This document shows positions 35,955 through 44,481 of a stretch of DNA of 64,000 nucleotides, in pieces. How positions within the stretch are numbered: the first letter of the stretch is position 1; the number at the start of each line of letters is the position of its first letter. Source of the DNA: Photobacterium toruni (GTDB lineage Bacteria; Pseudomonadota; Gammaproteobacteria; Enterobacterales; Vibrionaceae); the NCBI RefSeq assembly GCF_024529955.1, contig NZ_AP024854.1:248001-312000 (forward strand). Direction: 5' to 3'. The position numbers and the translations under genes are program-made. The notes under the pieces are model-generated. The model was not told where the DNA came from, did not search any database, and worked only from the letters and a program-made list of their open reading frames with translations.

Positions 35955-36821
35955 TTACTTTTTGCTAGTTTGTTGTTTGGCTAACTTAGATGATTGTTCT
36001 TTTTTATAGATATTTTCATAACAGTAGTTAGTCGCTTCAATGTAGCCATCAACGCTACCACAATCAAAACGTTTACCTTTAAATTTGTATGCTAATACAC
36101 AACCTGATTGCGCTTGTTTTAGGAGTGCATCAGTAATTTGAATTTCACCGCCTTTACCTGGTTCTGTTTCTTCGATGATATCAAAAATATCTGGAGTTAG
36201 AATGTAACGACCGATAATAGCAAGGTTACTTGGCGCAGTGCCTGGTTCTGGTTTTTCTACCATGTTATCAACGCGGAATAGGTCATCACGGATCATCTGA
36301 CCTGCAATGACACCGTATTTATGGGTATCTTCTGCTGGTACTTCTTCAACAGCAACGATTGAACAACGAAATTGCTTGTAAAGTGCAGCCATTTGAGCCA
36401 ATACGCCTTGCTCTTCATTGACACAAAGATCATCAGCAAGTACCACTGCGAAAGGTTCATTACCAACGAGTTCACGACCCATAAGGATAGCGTGACCGAG
36501 ACCTTTCATTTCACCTTGACGAATGTAAGTGAAGTGCGCTGAATCAATGACACGGCGAATATCAAATAACAGTTCTTCTTTGTTAGTACCGCTAATTTGA
36601 TGTTCTAGTTCGTAGTTTTTATCAAAATGATCCATCAAGGTATTCTTACCACGGCCAGTCACGATACACATACCGTTCATGCCCGCTTGAATTGCTTCCT
36701 CTACACCATATTCAATCAAAGGTTTATTTACGATAGGCATCATTTCTTTTGGCATTGATTTTGTTGCCGGAAGAAAACGCGTACCGTATCCTGCTGCAGG
36801 AAATAGACATTTTTTGATCAT
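35955..36821 (-). CDS. galU: UTP-glucose-1-phosphate uridylyltransferase
   Basis: GalU makes UDP-glucose for lipopolysaccharide, exopolysaccharide and osmoprotectant synthesis. The 288-residue product has the nucleotidyltransferase signature AAGYGTRFLPATKSMPKEM at the N-terminus, VLADDLC for metal and nucleotide binding, and VEKPEPGTAPSNLAIIGRY. It is divergent from ssb across a 589-bp gap. Confidence 0.96.
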   Translation of the reverse strand: MIKKCLFPAAGYGTRFLPATKSMPKEMMPIVNKPLIEYGVEEAIQAGMNGMCIVTGRGKNTLMDHFDKNYELEHQISGTNKEELLFDIRRVIDSAHFTYIRQGEMKGLGHAILMGRELVGNEPFAVVLADDLCVNEEQGVLAQMAALYKQFRCSIVAVEEVPAEDTHKYGVIAGQMIRDDLFRVDNMVEKPEPGTAPSNLAIIGRYILTPDIFDIIEETEPGKGGEIQITDALLKQAQSGCVLAYKFKGKRFDCGSVDGYIEATNYCYENIYKKEQSSKLAKQQTSKK

Positions 36822-37410
36822 AGTGTTTCCTAGATTTAATGTAATTGAGTATGTATTGAATGCAGATTAACGTCTATCTGCTGATGCGATATAGCATTAT
36901 TTTATGATGTGCAATGTTAGAGATTTTAAGCGATAAATCAACTCAATATCAGTGTTGTGCTCTCAAAACCATATAATAATTTTGAACCGTGTTATCTTTA
37001 AATCTTTGAGCGAATAACAAGATTAACCTTTAAATTTATTTATATTTTTAATGTGGTTATCTACAAATAGTTTTTACAATATATTTAACAGCATGCGTTT
37101 TTAATCTTGAAAATAGACTTTATTAAGTGTTGATGCTGAATATTGTTACAAAAATGGTGAGTTAGAAAAATAATAATTTTGCAGTAATAATCTGCATTAA
37201 TAGTGTTAAGGTTTTCAATTGGTGATGATGGATTTATTCTTCATATTAATATTGGTTTAGCTTAGCGTCGCTATGGATTATTGCGTGTTATGGCATGCTT
37301 TGGCACTATGCCTTGACCTTGCTAGCATGATAAACTGTGTGATTGGGTATAAACTTTGACTAAGCGGCTATTAACACCCAATACCGTCGCTATCAGCTTT
37401 GGAGTGAACT
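36822..37410. other. Long gene-free interval between galU and ssb
   Basis: These 589 bp separate two divergent genes. I see no convincing reading frame on either strand, no RNA gene and no strong repeat; the centre is AT-rich. It must hold the galU and ssb promoters, but I could not assign boxes with confidence. No LexA-type CTGT-N8-ACAG site was found. Confidence 0.6.
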
Positions 37411-37971
37411 ATGGCCAGTCGTGGCGTAAATAAAGTTATCTTAATTGGTAACTTGGGAAATGATCCAGAAATTCGTTACATGCCTAGCGGTGGTGCAGTA
37501 GCTAATATTACTATTGCAACCTCTGAGTCTTGGCGTGATAAGTCTACCGGTGAGCAACGTGAAAAAACAGAATGGCACCGTGTAGCATTGTTTGGCAAAT
37601 TAGCAGAAGTCGCTGGTGAGTACCTACGTAAAGGTTCACAAGTGTACATCGAAGGCCAATTACAAACCCGTAAATGGCAAAACCAACAAGGCCAAGATCA
37701 ATACACTACTGAAGTCGTTGTTCAAGGTTTTAATGGTGTAATGCAAATGTTAGGCGGCCGTAATGGCGGTCAAGGTGCTCCAATGGGTGGCCAGCAACAA
37801 CAGCAGAATCAAGGTAATTGGGGTCAGCCTCAACAACCTGCAGCTGCGCCACAACAAAATTATGCACCACAGCAACAACATCAGCCAGCGCCGCAGCAGT
37901 CTGCTCCACAGCAACCGCAGCAGCAATATAATGAGCCACCAATGGATTTTGACGACGATATTCCGTTCTAG
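37411..37971 (+). CDS. ssb: Single-stranded DNA-binding protein
   Basis: SSB coats single-stranded DNA during replication, repair and recombination. The OB-fold domain covers residues 1 to about 110 ([20 protein letters not shown]). A Gly/Gln/Pro-rich linker of about 60 residues follows, and the acidic partner-binding tip ends DFDDDIPF. The length of 186 is normal for Vibrionaceae. The linker is rich in CAA/CAG runs and may vary in length. Confidence 0.97.
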   Translation: MASRGVNKVILIGNLGNDPEIRYMPSGGAVANITIATSESWRDKSTGEQREKTEWHRVALFGKLAEVAGEYLRKGSQVYIEGQLQTRKWQNQQGQDQYTTEVVVQGFNGVMQMLGGRNGGQGAPMGGQQQQQNQGNWGQPQQPAAAPQQNYAPQQQHQPAPQQSAPQQPQQQYNEPPMDFDDDIPF

Positions 37972-38120
37972 GACTCATGAAAAAAAGTGTAATATAGATA
38001 ATTATATTTAGCTTATCCATATTTATTGACCCAGCATTCTTGCTGGGTTTTTTGTGTTAAAAATAACAAACCTAAGATAAACTATTATTTCGATTGTTAT
38101 TTATTTATCTTGTTGTATTT

Positions 38121-39584
38121 ATGAAACGTTTAGATATTGCTGTTACATTATTATTATCTTTATTATTAACCATTGGTGTTGGTTATGAAAATAAAATAAT
38201 AATAGTAGCTGGATACTTGTTTTTAGCTCTGATATTTTTATCAGCTACACGTTGGTTTAAATGGTTTTTTATATTTCCTATTGGATTGGTTGCCGTATTA
38301 TACTTTCAGTCTGGTTATATTTATGGGCACCCAAATATCGGTATTGTTGCATCATTATTTGAAACGAATAAACGTGAGAGTATTGAATTTTTATTCGCTA
38401 TTCCAATAAAAGTATGGCTTCTTAATACCATTTTATTGATAACTTTTATTTATTATTTAATAAGCGTTGAGTTTATATTTAAATGGCGTAAAACTGCTTT
38501 TTTATTTGGATGTGTTTGCTTTTATTTATCATCACTCAGTTTATTTGTAACGCATGGTTATAAAAGTGTTGAACATTATATTACGCAAATCGATGCATTG
38601 AAAAAGAGTATTCATCAAACGGCTAATTGGACGATTTTAAAGGTTAAGCCAAAATATAAAACTTATGTATTAATTATTGGAGAAAGCATGCGTAAAGATT
38701 ATATGTCTGCTTATGCTTATCCTATTAATACGACGCCGTTTTTAGCTAAAACGTCAGGAATATATGTAAATGGTTACCTTTCAACAGCATCTCATACTGC
38801 TGTTTCATTACCTCGTACATTAGGTATCAGCCATGGCTTAGATTTACATCCAGTAGATAATATTATTACTTTAGCTAATGCCGCGAAGATGAAAACAATA
38901 TGGTTATCAAATCAGGGTTTTATAGGTAAGTATGATACTGCTGTATCAGCCATTGCTGTACATGCTTCAGAAAAAGAATTTTTAAAGAAGGGCAATTTTC
39001 TGACTAATAATACCAGTGATTATGCATTATTGCCGTTATTTAAACAGGCATTAGTACAACCATATAATGGTTCTAAATTAATTGTGTTGCATATTATGGG
39101 ATCACATGAGAATTTTTGTGATCGGATTAAAAAAGATATTTATAGATTAAAAGATAAAGATTTATCTTGTTATTTATCAACATATAACCAAACAGATGCG
39201 ATTATTAAATCGGTAATTAAGGACTTGAAAGCAACCCAAAAAAGCTATTCTGTGTTGTATTTCTCTGATCATGGTTTGAATAACGTTAGTACGGTTAAAG
39301 GAAAAACACAATTAGTGCATGGTGATTTATATAAGCAAAATTATGAAGTACCATTAATTGAAATAGCCAGTGATATTCATCAGCATATAATGTTAAATAA
39401 GCAAGTTAGTGCCTTTAATTTCATGTCTATTTTTTCTAATTGGATTGGCGTTAAAACAACACAAGTACCATCACTTAATGTTTATCAATTACCAAAAAAT
39501 AATGATATTCAAGTTTTGAGCGGTAATGAAATGATTCCATTTAAAATGTTAAAAAATGATCCTGAGGAAATAATTAATAATTAA
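38121..39584 (+). CDS. Membrane-bound phosphoethanolamine-transferase-like (sulfatase fold) protein
   Basis: The 487-residue product has about five N-terminal hydrophobic segments (to about residue 150), then a periplasmic alkaline-phosphatase-fold domain. Visible sites are IIGES (Glu188, metal), HTAVSLPR with Thr226 as candidate nucleophile, SNQGF, GSHENF, and FSDHG (Asp383, His384, metal). This layout is that of lipid A or glycan phosphoethanolamine transferases (EptA/OpgE/CptA group). The acceptor is unknown. I chose the ATG at 38121; a TTG 9 codons upstream is possible. Base composition is more AT-rich than ssb, and V. cholerae has no gene here as I recall, so it looks acquired. Confidence 0.75.
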   Translation: MKRLDIAVTLLLSLLLTIGVGYENKIIIVAGYLFLALIFLSATRWFKWFFIFPIGLVAVLYFQSGYIYGHPNIGIVASLFETNKRESIEFLFAIPIKVWLLNTILLITFIYYLISVEFIFKWRKTAFLFGCVCFYLSSLSLFVTHGYKSVEHYITQIDALKKSIHQTANWTILKVKPKYKTYVLIIGESMRKDYMSAYAYPINTTPFLAKTSGIYVNGYLSTASHTAVSLPRTLGISHGLDLHPVDNIITLANAAKMKTIWLSNQGFIGKYDTAVSAIAVHASEKEFLKKGNFLTNNTSDYALLPLFKQALVQPYNGSKLIVLHIMGSHENFCDRIKKDIYRLKDKDLSCYLSTYNQTDAIIKSVIKDLKATQKSYSVLYFSDHGLNNVSTVKGKTQLVHGDLYKQNYEVPLIEIASDIHQHIMLNKQVSAFNFMSIFSNWIGVKTTQVPSLNVYQLPKNNDIQVLSGNEMIPFKMLKNDPEEIINN

Positions 39585-39699
39585 TCATTAACGGTGGTAA
39601 TAATGTATATATCTTGATTGTCATTAACCGTTTAATGGATAGCGTTTGTGACTGCTAAATGAGGCAGCAGTACCTTAATTGTTTTTCTATCTAAAATAA

Positions 39700-39807
39700 T
39701 CATGTTGATAGTGCAGAGCGAGAGGCATTAAGTTTGTCTGCTACTTGTGCGAGTGAGCCATGCTCAACTACGGTAATAAAACGATTAGCACAAGTGATCC
39801 AATCCAT
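39700..39807 (-). pseudogene. Relic of a LysR-type regulator (N-terminal HTH only)
   Basis: On the minus strand 35 codons read MDWITCANRFITVVEHGSLA and then QVADKLNASRSALST before TGA. This is the first half of a LysR winged-helix domain (RFITVVEHGS, ADKLNASRSALS). After the stop, other frames show only faint continuation, and the remaining 250-odd residues expected are missing. It lies between the transferase gene and csrD. The rest of the 366-bp gap holds nothing else I recognise except the csrD ribosome binding site. Confidence 0.7.
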
Positions 39808-39950
39808 AAAAGTATTATTTTGTTATTACAATGTAAGATTAATAATCGATTAACGGGGCTAATGTAGCGTATGCTAAGCGATCTGAAAATGATTAAGATC
39901 GTTTGATGATTATCTAATGACATTAATGGCATATGTGAAGTAAGGATGCT

Positions 39951-41867
39951 ATGAGAAAAGCCTCAAGGATGAAGTTAACAAATCGTTTAGTTGCGTTTGT
40001 TACCATGATCGTGATTTGCGCGATTTTAGTGATTTTTATTGGTGGCGCATTGAGTTTTCGTAAACTTGGTCAAGATTCATTAGTCCATTATCTTGATGGC
40101 GTGGTGACAGTTATTGATCAAGAGTTAGCAGATCCTCAAGGGGTACAAGCATTGCCTCGTTGGTTGCCGACATTATTAGAGGCTAGTAATGTAGTAACGT
40201 TAACAATTAATGATGGCGATAAGCAATTATTTGTTTTTAAAGGTAAGCAAATCGTTCCTGATCCTAATGTTATGTATCACCATCAATATATTTTACCGTT
40301 ACATTCTGACTATCAAGTAACGATTGCGGCGATTCCTCTTTATAGTGAATTTACCTATTCTTTAAGTGCGATGTCATCAATATCATTAGCGATGTTAATT
40401 GTTATCTTGGGATTAATACGGGGTGTGCAATGGCTGCGAGTTCAATTATACGGTTCGGAATTATTAGAAGAACGCGGCCGAATGATTTTGGCTGGTAGGG
40501 TTGATCAATATGCTCAAGGTAATGATTATGAATGGCCAGCAACCGCAAGTTTAGCGTTAGATCAATTAATTAGTGAGCTTAAAGATGCACGGCAAGAACG
40601 AAGCCGATTTGATACGTTTATTCGTACCCATACTTTTTTAGATCAATTAACCGGTACGGCTAATCGAGTGCTATTTGATAGTCGGTTGCAATCTATGGTG
40701 CAAGACCATGATAGCCATGGAGCGGTGATTTTATTACGCTTAAGTGATTGGGATGAGTTATGTACCCAACAAGGAAAAACAGTAGCCAATGAATTATTAC
40801 AGGAAATTAGCATTATTTTATCTAATTTTATTCAACGTTTTCCTGATACTGTTTTAGCTCGTTATTTTGATGCTGAGTTTGCAATTCTTATTCCTCAGCA
40901 GCCAGCCAAAGAAATTAAACTATTTACTCATCAATTATTAAATGCTGTTGAGCGGTTATCACCACCATCTCCTATGGAAAAAGAAAACTGGTGTCATATT
41001 GGGGTGACTTATTTTCATGGCGGCGATCGTCGTGGGCGTATCATGGATGAAGTTGATACTGCATTGCGTAGTTCACAATTACAAGGTGCAAATAGTTGGA
41101 ATAGCTTTAATAAAGATCACCAGTGGGATAAATCTCGCGGTAATGTCCGTTGGCGAACATTGATTGATAAAACCTTAACTCACGGTGGACCGTTGCTATA
41201 CCAACAACCGATTATTATGGCAGTAGATGAGCAAGTGATGAGCCATGCTGTGTTAGCTCGAATTGCTGATGATAATGGCGATATTATTAAAGCTTCTCAT
41301 TTTATGTCGGCCGTTGAACAAGTTGGTTATTCAATCCGGTTTGATCGAGCGGTTATTAGTCAAACTTTAATATTACTCAAACAGCAATCGGCTGAAAATA
41401 GTTATGCGGTTAATGTGACAACTATCAGCTTGCGTGACAAGAAATTTGTTAAATGGCTGCGTGATGAATTATTACAATTACCACGGCCAGTTCTGAATCG
41501 GTTATTGTTTGAAGTATCAGAAAGTATGTTGGTTAAACATCTTGACGCAATACGACCGGTATTACGAGTATTAACGGGGCTTGGTTGCAAACTGATTATT
41601 TCACAAGCGGGGCGAACAATAGTTAGCACTTACTATATTAAAGAGGTTAAAGCGGATTATATTAAATTACACCGTGGTTTAGTGCGTGATATTCACCAAC
41701 GTCAGGAAAATCAATTATTTGTTAGAAGTATGCTGGGAGCATGCTCTGATAGTGACGCCAAAGTGATAGCTGTTGGGGTCGAAACAAATAAAGAATGGCA
41801 GGTGTTACAGCAACTGGGTGTCGCTGCGGCACAAGGACGTCTTTTTGCAGTTGAAACAAAAATATAA
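39951..41867 (+). CDS. csrD: CsrD/MshH, degenerate GGDEF-EAL protein
   Basis: CsrD promotes RNase E-dependent decay of Csr small RNAs in E. coli without making or degrading c-di-GMP. The 638 residues have two N-terminal membrane segments (about 8-33 and 135-160), then GGDEF-like and EAL-like domains. The GGDEF position reads RYFDAEF (residues 304-310), and the EAL position reads HAVLARI, so both catalytic motifs are lost, as expected for CsrD. AAGGA lies 6 nt before the ATG. It sits next to the msh genes, as in Vibrio (mshH). Confidence 0.88.
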   Translation: MRKASRMKLTNRLVAFVTMIVICAILVIFIGGALSFRKLGQDSLVHYLDGVVTVIDQELADPQGVQALPRWLPTLLEASNVVTLTINDGDKQLFVFKGKQIVPDPNVMYHHQYILPLHSDYQVTIAAIPLYSEFTYSLSAMSSISLAMLIVILGLIRGVQWLRVQLYGSELLEERGRMILAGRVDQYAQGNDYEWPATASLALDQLISELKDARQERSRFDTFIRTHTFLDQLTGTANRVLFDSRLQSMVQDHDSHGAVILLRLSDWDELCTQQGKTVANELLQEISIILSNFIQRFPDTVLARYFDAEFAILIPQQPAKEIKLFTHQLLNAVERLSPPSPMEKENWCHIGVTYFHGGDRRGRIMDEVDTALRSSQLQGANSWNSFNKDHQWDKSRGNVRWRTLIDKTLTHGGPLLYQQPIIMAVDEQVMSHAVLARIADDNGDIIKASHFMSAVEQVGYSIRFDRAVISQTLILLKQQSAENSYAVNVTTISLRDKKFVKWLRDELLQLPRPVLNRLLFEVSESMLVKHLDAIRPVLRVLTGLGCKLIISQAGRTIVSTYYIKEVKADYIKLHRGLVRDIHQRQENQLFVRSMLGACSDSDAKVIAVGVETNKEWQVLQQLGVAAAQGRLFAVETKI

Positions 41868-42032
41868 GTAAAATTTATTATAAAAAATCTTATTACTTAT
41901 AGATAAAAATTATCACTGCGACTATTTTTTAAAAAGGATTTTATGATGTATTATGCCTCGTAATGTCTGAAGTCTAATCAATTTTATTATTAAATAATCT
42001 CATACTGAATGTATGTTTATTTCTAGGTGCAT

Positions 42033-43511
42033 ATGAAACAACGCCTTATTAAATTTTTTAAAAAGAACGCGTCTAAATCTGTCGTATCTCTTACTTTTGA
42101 TGAGACGATGGTTGCACTTGTTCGACGTGATCATGACAATTTTATTGTTGATCGTATTGCCGTATCGACAGTATCTGATTGGAATAATGCGGCACATGAC
42201 TTAATTATTAAACATCAATTATCGGGTTATTTGGTGCATATAGTATTAGGTCATGGTTCATATCAGAGTCTAATTATAGATCAGCCTAATTTAAGTGCTG
42301 AAGAATTGCCGGTTGCCTTACCTTTTTTAATAAAAGACTTAGTCAATGATTCTCCGGCGGATATTATTGCTGATGGTTTTCCTGCCATTGTCAGCGGGCA
42401 TCTGCAGGTTTTTGTTGCATCCCGTCAATTAATCTCCGATATAGTGCTCACATGCAGTAAAGCGGGATGTCATGTTAATGATATCACTGTTGAAGATGTG
42501 GTTTGGAGTGCGTTTACTGAGGCAAATCGTAGCCAGTTAATTATTCATAGTGATGAGAATGGTGATCTTCAATTAACGGCTTTTCATGAGCAAAATCTCT
42601 GTTTTCAGCGTCAATTACGTGGTGTTTCATTATCAACATTAGATACTGATATTCCAGAAAATCGTCAACAGCAACTTGATAATTTAGCGTTAGAATTACA
42701 ACGGTCATTAGATTATATCAGCGCACAATTACGTGGTGATGCGATTAGTCAATTGATAATTAGTTGTGATAAGCAACAAAATGAAAAACTAGCCGATGAG
42801 TTAAATCAGCGTTTAAACATTAATGTTAAAGTCGTCGATGATGTTGCAACCAATATTGATTGTAATGTATCTCGGCTTGGCTGGGCTGCTTTACAACGTT
42901 CATCGCATGCAGCTTTTAACTTATATCGTGATAATTTATTACCGCTAAAAGAGTGGATGACATTGTCTAATCTTGCCATAAGTTGGGGGATTATCATGGT
43001 TATATTTATGGGGTGGTTTAGCTTTAATCAATGGCAAAATATGGAACAACAAAAGCAGTTAGATCAACAGTTATCCATATTAACAGCAGAGAAGAACCAG
43101 CTTCATTTAATCACTGATAAAATTGCTGCGATGGTGGTTGATCCTCTTAAAGTCTCGCAAGCTAAAAAATTAGAGGCTGAATTAGCAACTAAAGAAAATG
43201 CTTTAAAAGCTATTTATAAACATGATGATAGTCTAAAAGTGGGGTATGCCGAGTTGCTAAATCAATTAGCTGATGCGTCTAATGGTGATATTTCATTACA
43301 GCATATTTATGTTGCGGGAACGTTGATGGATTTAAATGGTATGGCACGTAATCCTGATGCTGTTCCACGTTGGGTTGGAGTATTTAATAGTTATTCATCG
43401 TTAATGAATAGGCGCTTTCAAAAAATGTCATTAGGGCGAAACGATAAAAATGTCGTGACATTTAGTTTACAAGCAGTAAATAGCAAACATGTGATTGAGG
43501 ATCTTCATTAA
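42033..43511 (+). CDS. mshI: MSHA biogenesis protein MshI (PilM/PilN-like)
   Basis: The 492-residue product has an N-terminal actin-like (PilM-type) region, a single membrane segment near residues 317-340 (NLAISWGIIMVIFMGWF), then a coiled region and a PilN-like periplasmic end. It should form the inner-membrane alignment complex with MshJ and MshK. I chose the ATG at 42033 over the GTG two codons earlier. Its TAA overlaps the mshJ ATG. Confidence 0.85.
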   Translation: MKQRLIKFFKKNASKSVVSLTFDETMVALVRRDHDNFIVDRIAVSTVSDWNNAAHDLIIKHQLSGYLVHIVLGHGSYQSLIIDQPNLSAEELPVALPFLIKDLVNDSPADIIADGFPAIVSGHLQVFVASRQLISDIVLTCSKAGCHVNDITVEDVVWSAFTEANRSQLIIHSDENGDLQLTAFHEQNLCFQRQLRGVSLSTLDTDIPENRQQQLDNLALELQRSLDYISAQLRGDAISQLIISCDKQQNEKLADELNQRLNINVKVVDDVATNIDCNVSRLGWAALQRSSHAAFNLYRDNLLPLKEWMTLSNLAISWGIIMVIFMGWFSFNQWQNMEQQKQLDQQLSILTAEKNQLHLITDKIAAMVVDPLKVSQAKKLEAELATKENALKAIYKHDDSLKVGYAELLNQLADASNGDISLQHIYVAGTLMDLNGMARNPDAVPRWVGVFNSYSSLMNRRFQKMSLGRNDKNVVTFSLQAVNSKHVIEDLH

Positions 43512-44146
43512 TGGATCAGTGGCGAGAATTAAATCAGCGTTTTTTAACTTTGTCGCGTCGAGAACAATGGCTAATTGCTATTACTGGATGGGTTGCCATT
43601 ATATTTATTAGTTTTATGTTTGTTATTGATCCTCAAATAACAACATCACAAAATATAAAGATGTCATTATCTAATACAAATAATGATATTCAGACAGTTA
43701 AAAATGAATTAATTATAGCAAAAAGAAAATTAGCTATAAATCCAAATAAAGTACTTGAAAATAAAATAGAAAAATATAGACAAAAGAATAAGCTATTAGC
43801 AAAACAACTTGAAACTAAAATTGGAAGTTTAGTTACACCGACACAGATGACGAAATTGTTAGAACAAGTATTACGGCATAGTTCTGAATTAAAGTTAGAA
43901 TCGATGACTTCATTACCTTCAGAGCAATTAATTCCTGGTAATGATGTGGGATATTTTATTCATCCTGTTAGTTTGAATTTTAGCGGTAGTTATTTTAACG
44001 TCGTTAATTATTTAAAAAAATTAGAAGCATTACCCGTTAAATATTATTGGTTGAGTTTAAATTATCAAGTTGAGAAATACCCATTGGCTAATATTGAATT
44101 AAAAGTTTATACATTAGGTGAAAATAAGGACTTTATCGGTGGTTAA
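43511..44146 (+). CDS. mshJ: MSHA biogenesis protein MshJ (PilO-like)
   Basis: The 211-residue product has a membrane segment at about 20-40 (EQWLIAITGWVAIIFISFMF), a coiled coil at about 50-100, and a ferredoxin-like periplasmic domain. This is the PilO/GspM layout. It starts inside the mshI stop codon and ends over the start of mshK. Confidence 0.85.
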   Translation: MDQWRELNQRFLTLSRREQWLIAITGWVAIIFISFMFVIDPQITTSQNIKMSLSNTNNDIQTVKNELIIAKRKLAINPNKVLENKIEKYRQKNKLLAKQLETKIGSLVTPTQMTKLLEQVLRHSSELKLESMTSLPSEQLIPGNDVGYFIHPVSLNFSGSYFNVVNYLKKLEALPVKYYWLSLNYQVEKYPLANIELKVYTLGENKDFIGG

Positions 44147-44468
44147 ATATATAGCATTGATAACTTTATTCGTTACCAGTTTGATTGTGCAGTCGGCATT
44201 TGCAGCACAAGATCCGACCGCGCCATTGGGATGGACCAATAATAATAGTAAGGTACGAGTTATATCTCGAGCCCAACTACCCACATTGCAAAGTATTATT
44301 TGTGATGATCAGCATTGTTCCGTTATTTTGAATGGAACAGTGGTGGGTTTAGGTGGAAGCGTTCAAGGGTATAAATTAACACATATTACTGATAACACTG
44401 TTACTTTAAGCCGTGGCAGTAAAAAATGGCAATTGGCGTTATTCGCTGAAAACATAAGAATAAATTAA
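44139..44468 (+). CDS. mshK: MSHA biogenesis protein MshK (PilP-like)
   Basis: This small periplasmic protein links the inner-membrane complex to the secretin. The 109-residue product begins with a signal peptide (VKYIALITLFVTSLIVQSAF) ending at a probable Ala-Phe-Ala cleavage site, then AQDPTAPLGW. I chose the GTG at 44139, 9 nt after AAGGA and overlapping the mshJ end by 8 bp; a GTG at 44118 would overlap by 29 bp. Confidence 0.75.
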   Translation: MVKYIALITLFVTSLIVQSAFAAQDPTAPLGWTNNNSKVRVISRAQLPTLQSIICDDQHCSVILNGTVVGLGGSVQGYKLTHITDNTVTLSRGSKKWQLALFAENIRIN

Positions 44469-44481
44469 AGGTTAAATAAGT

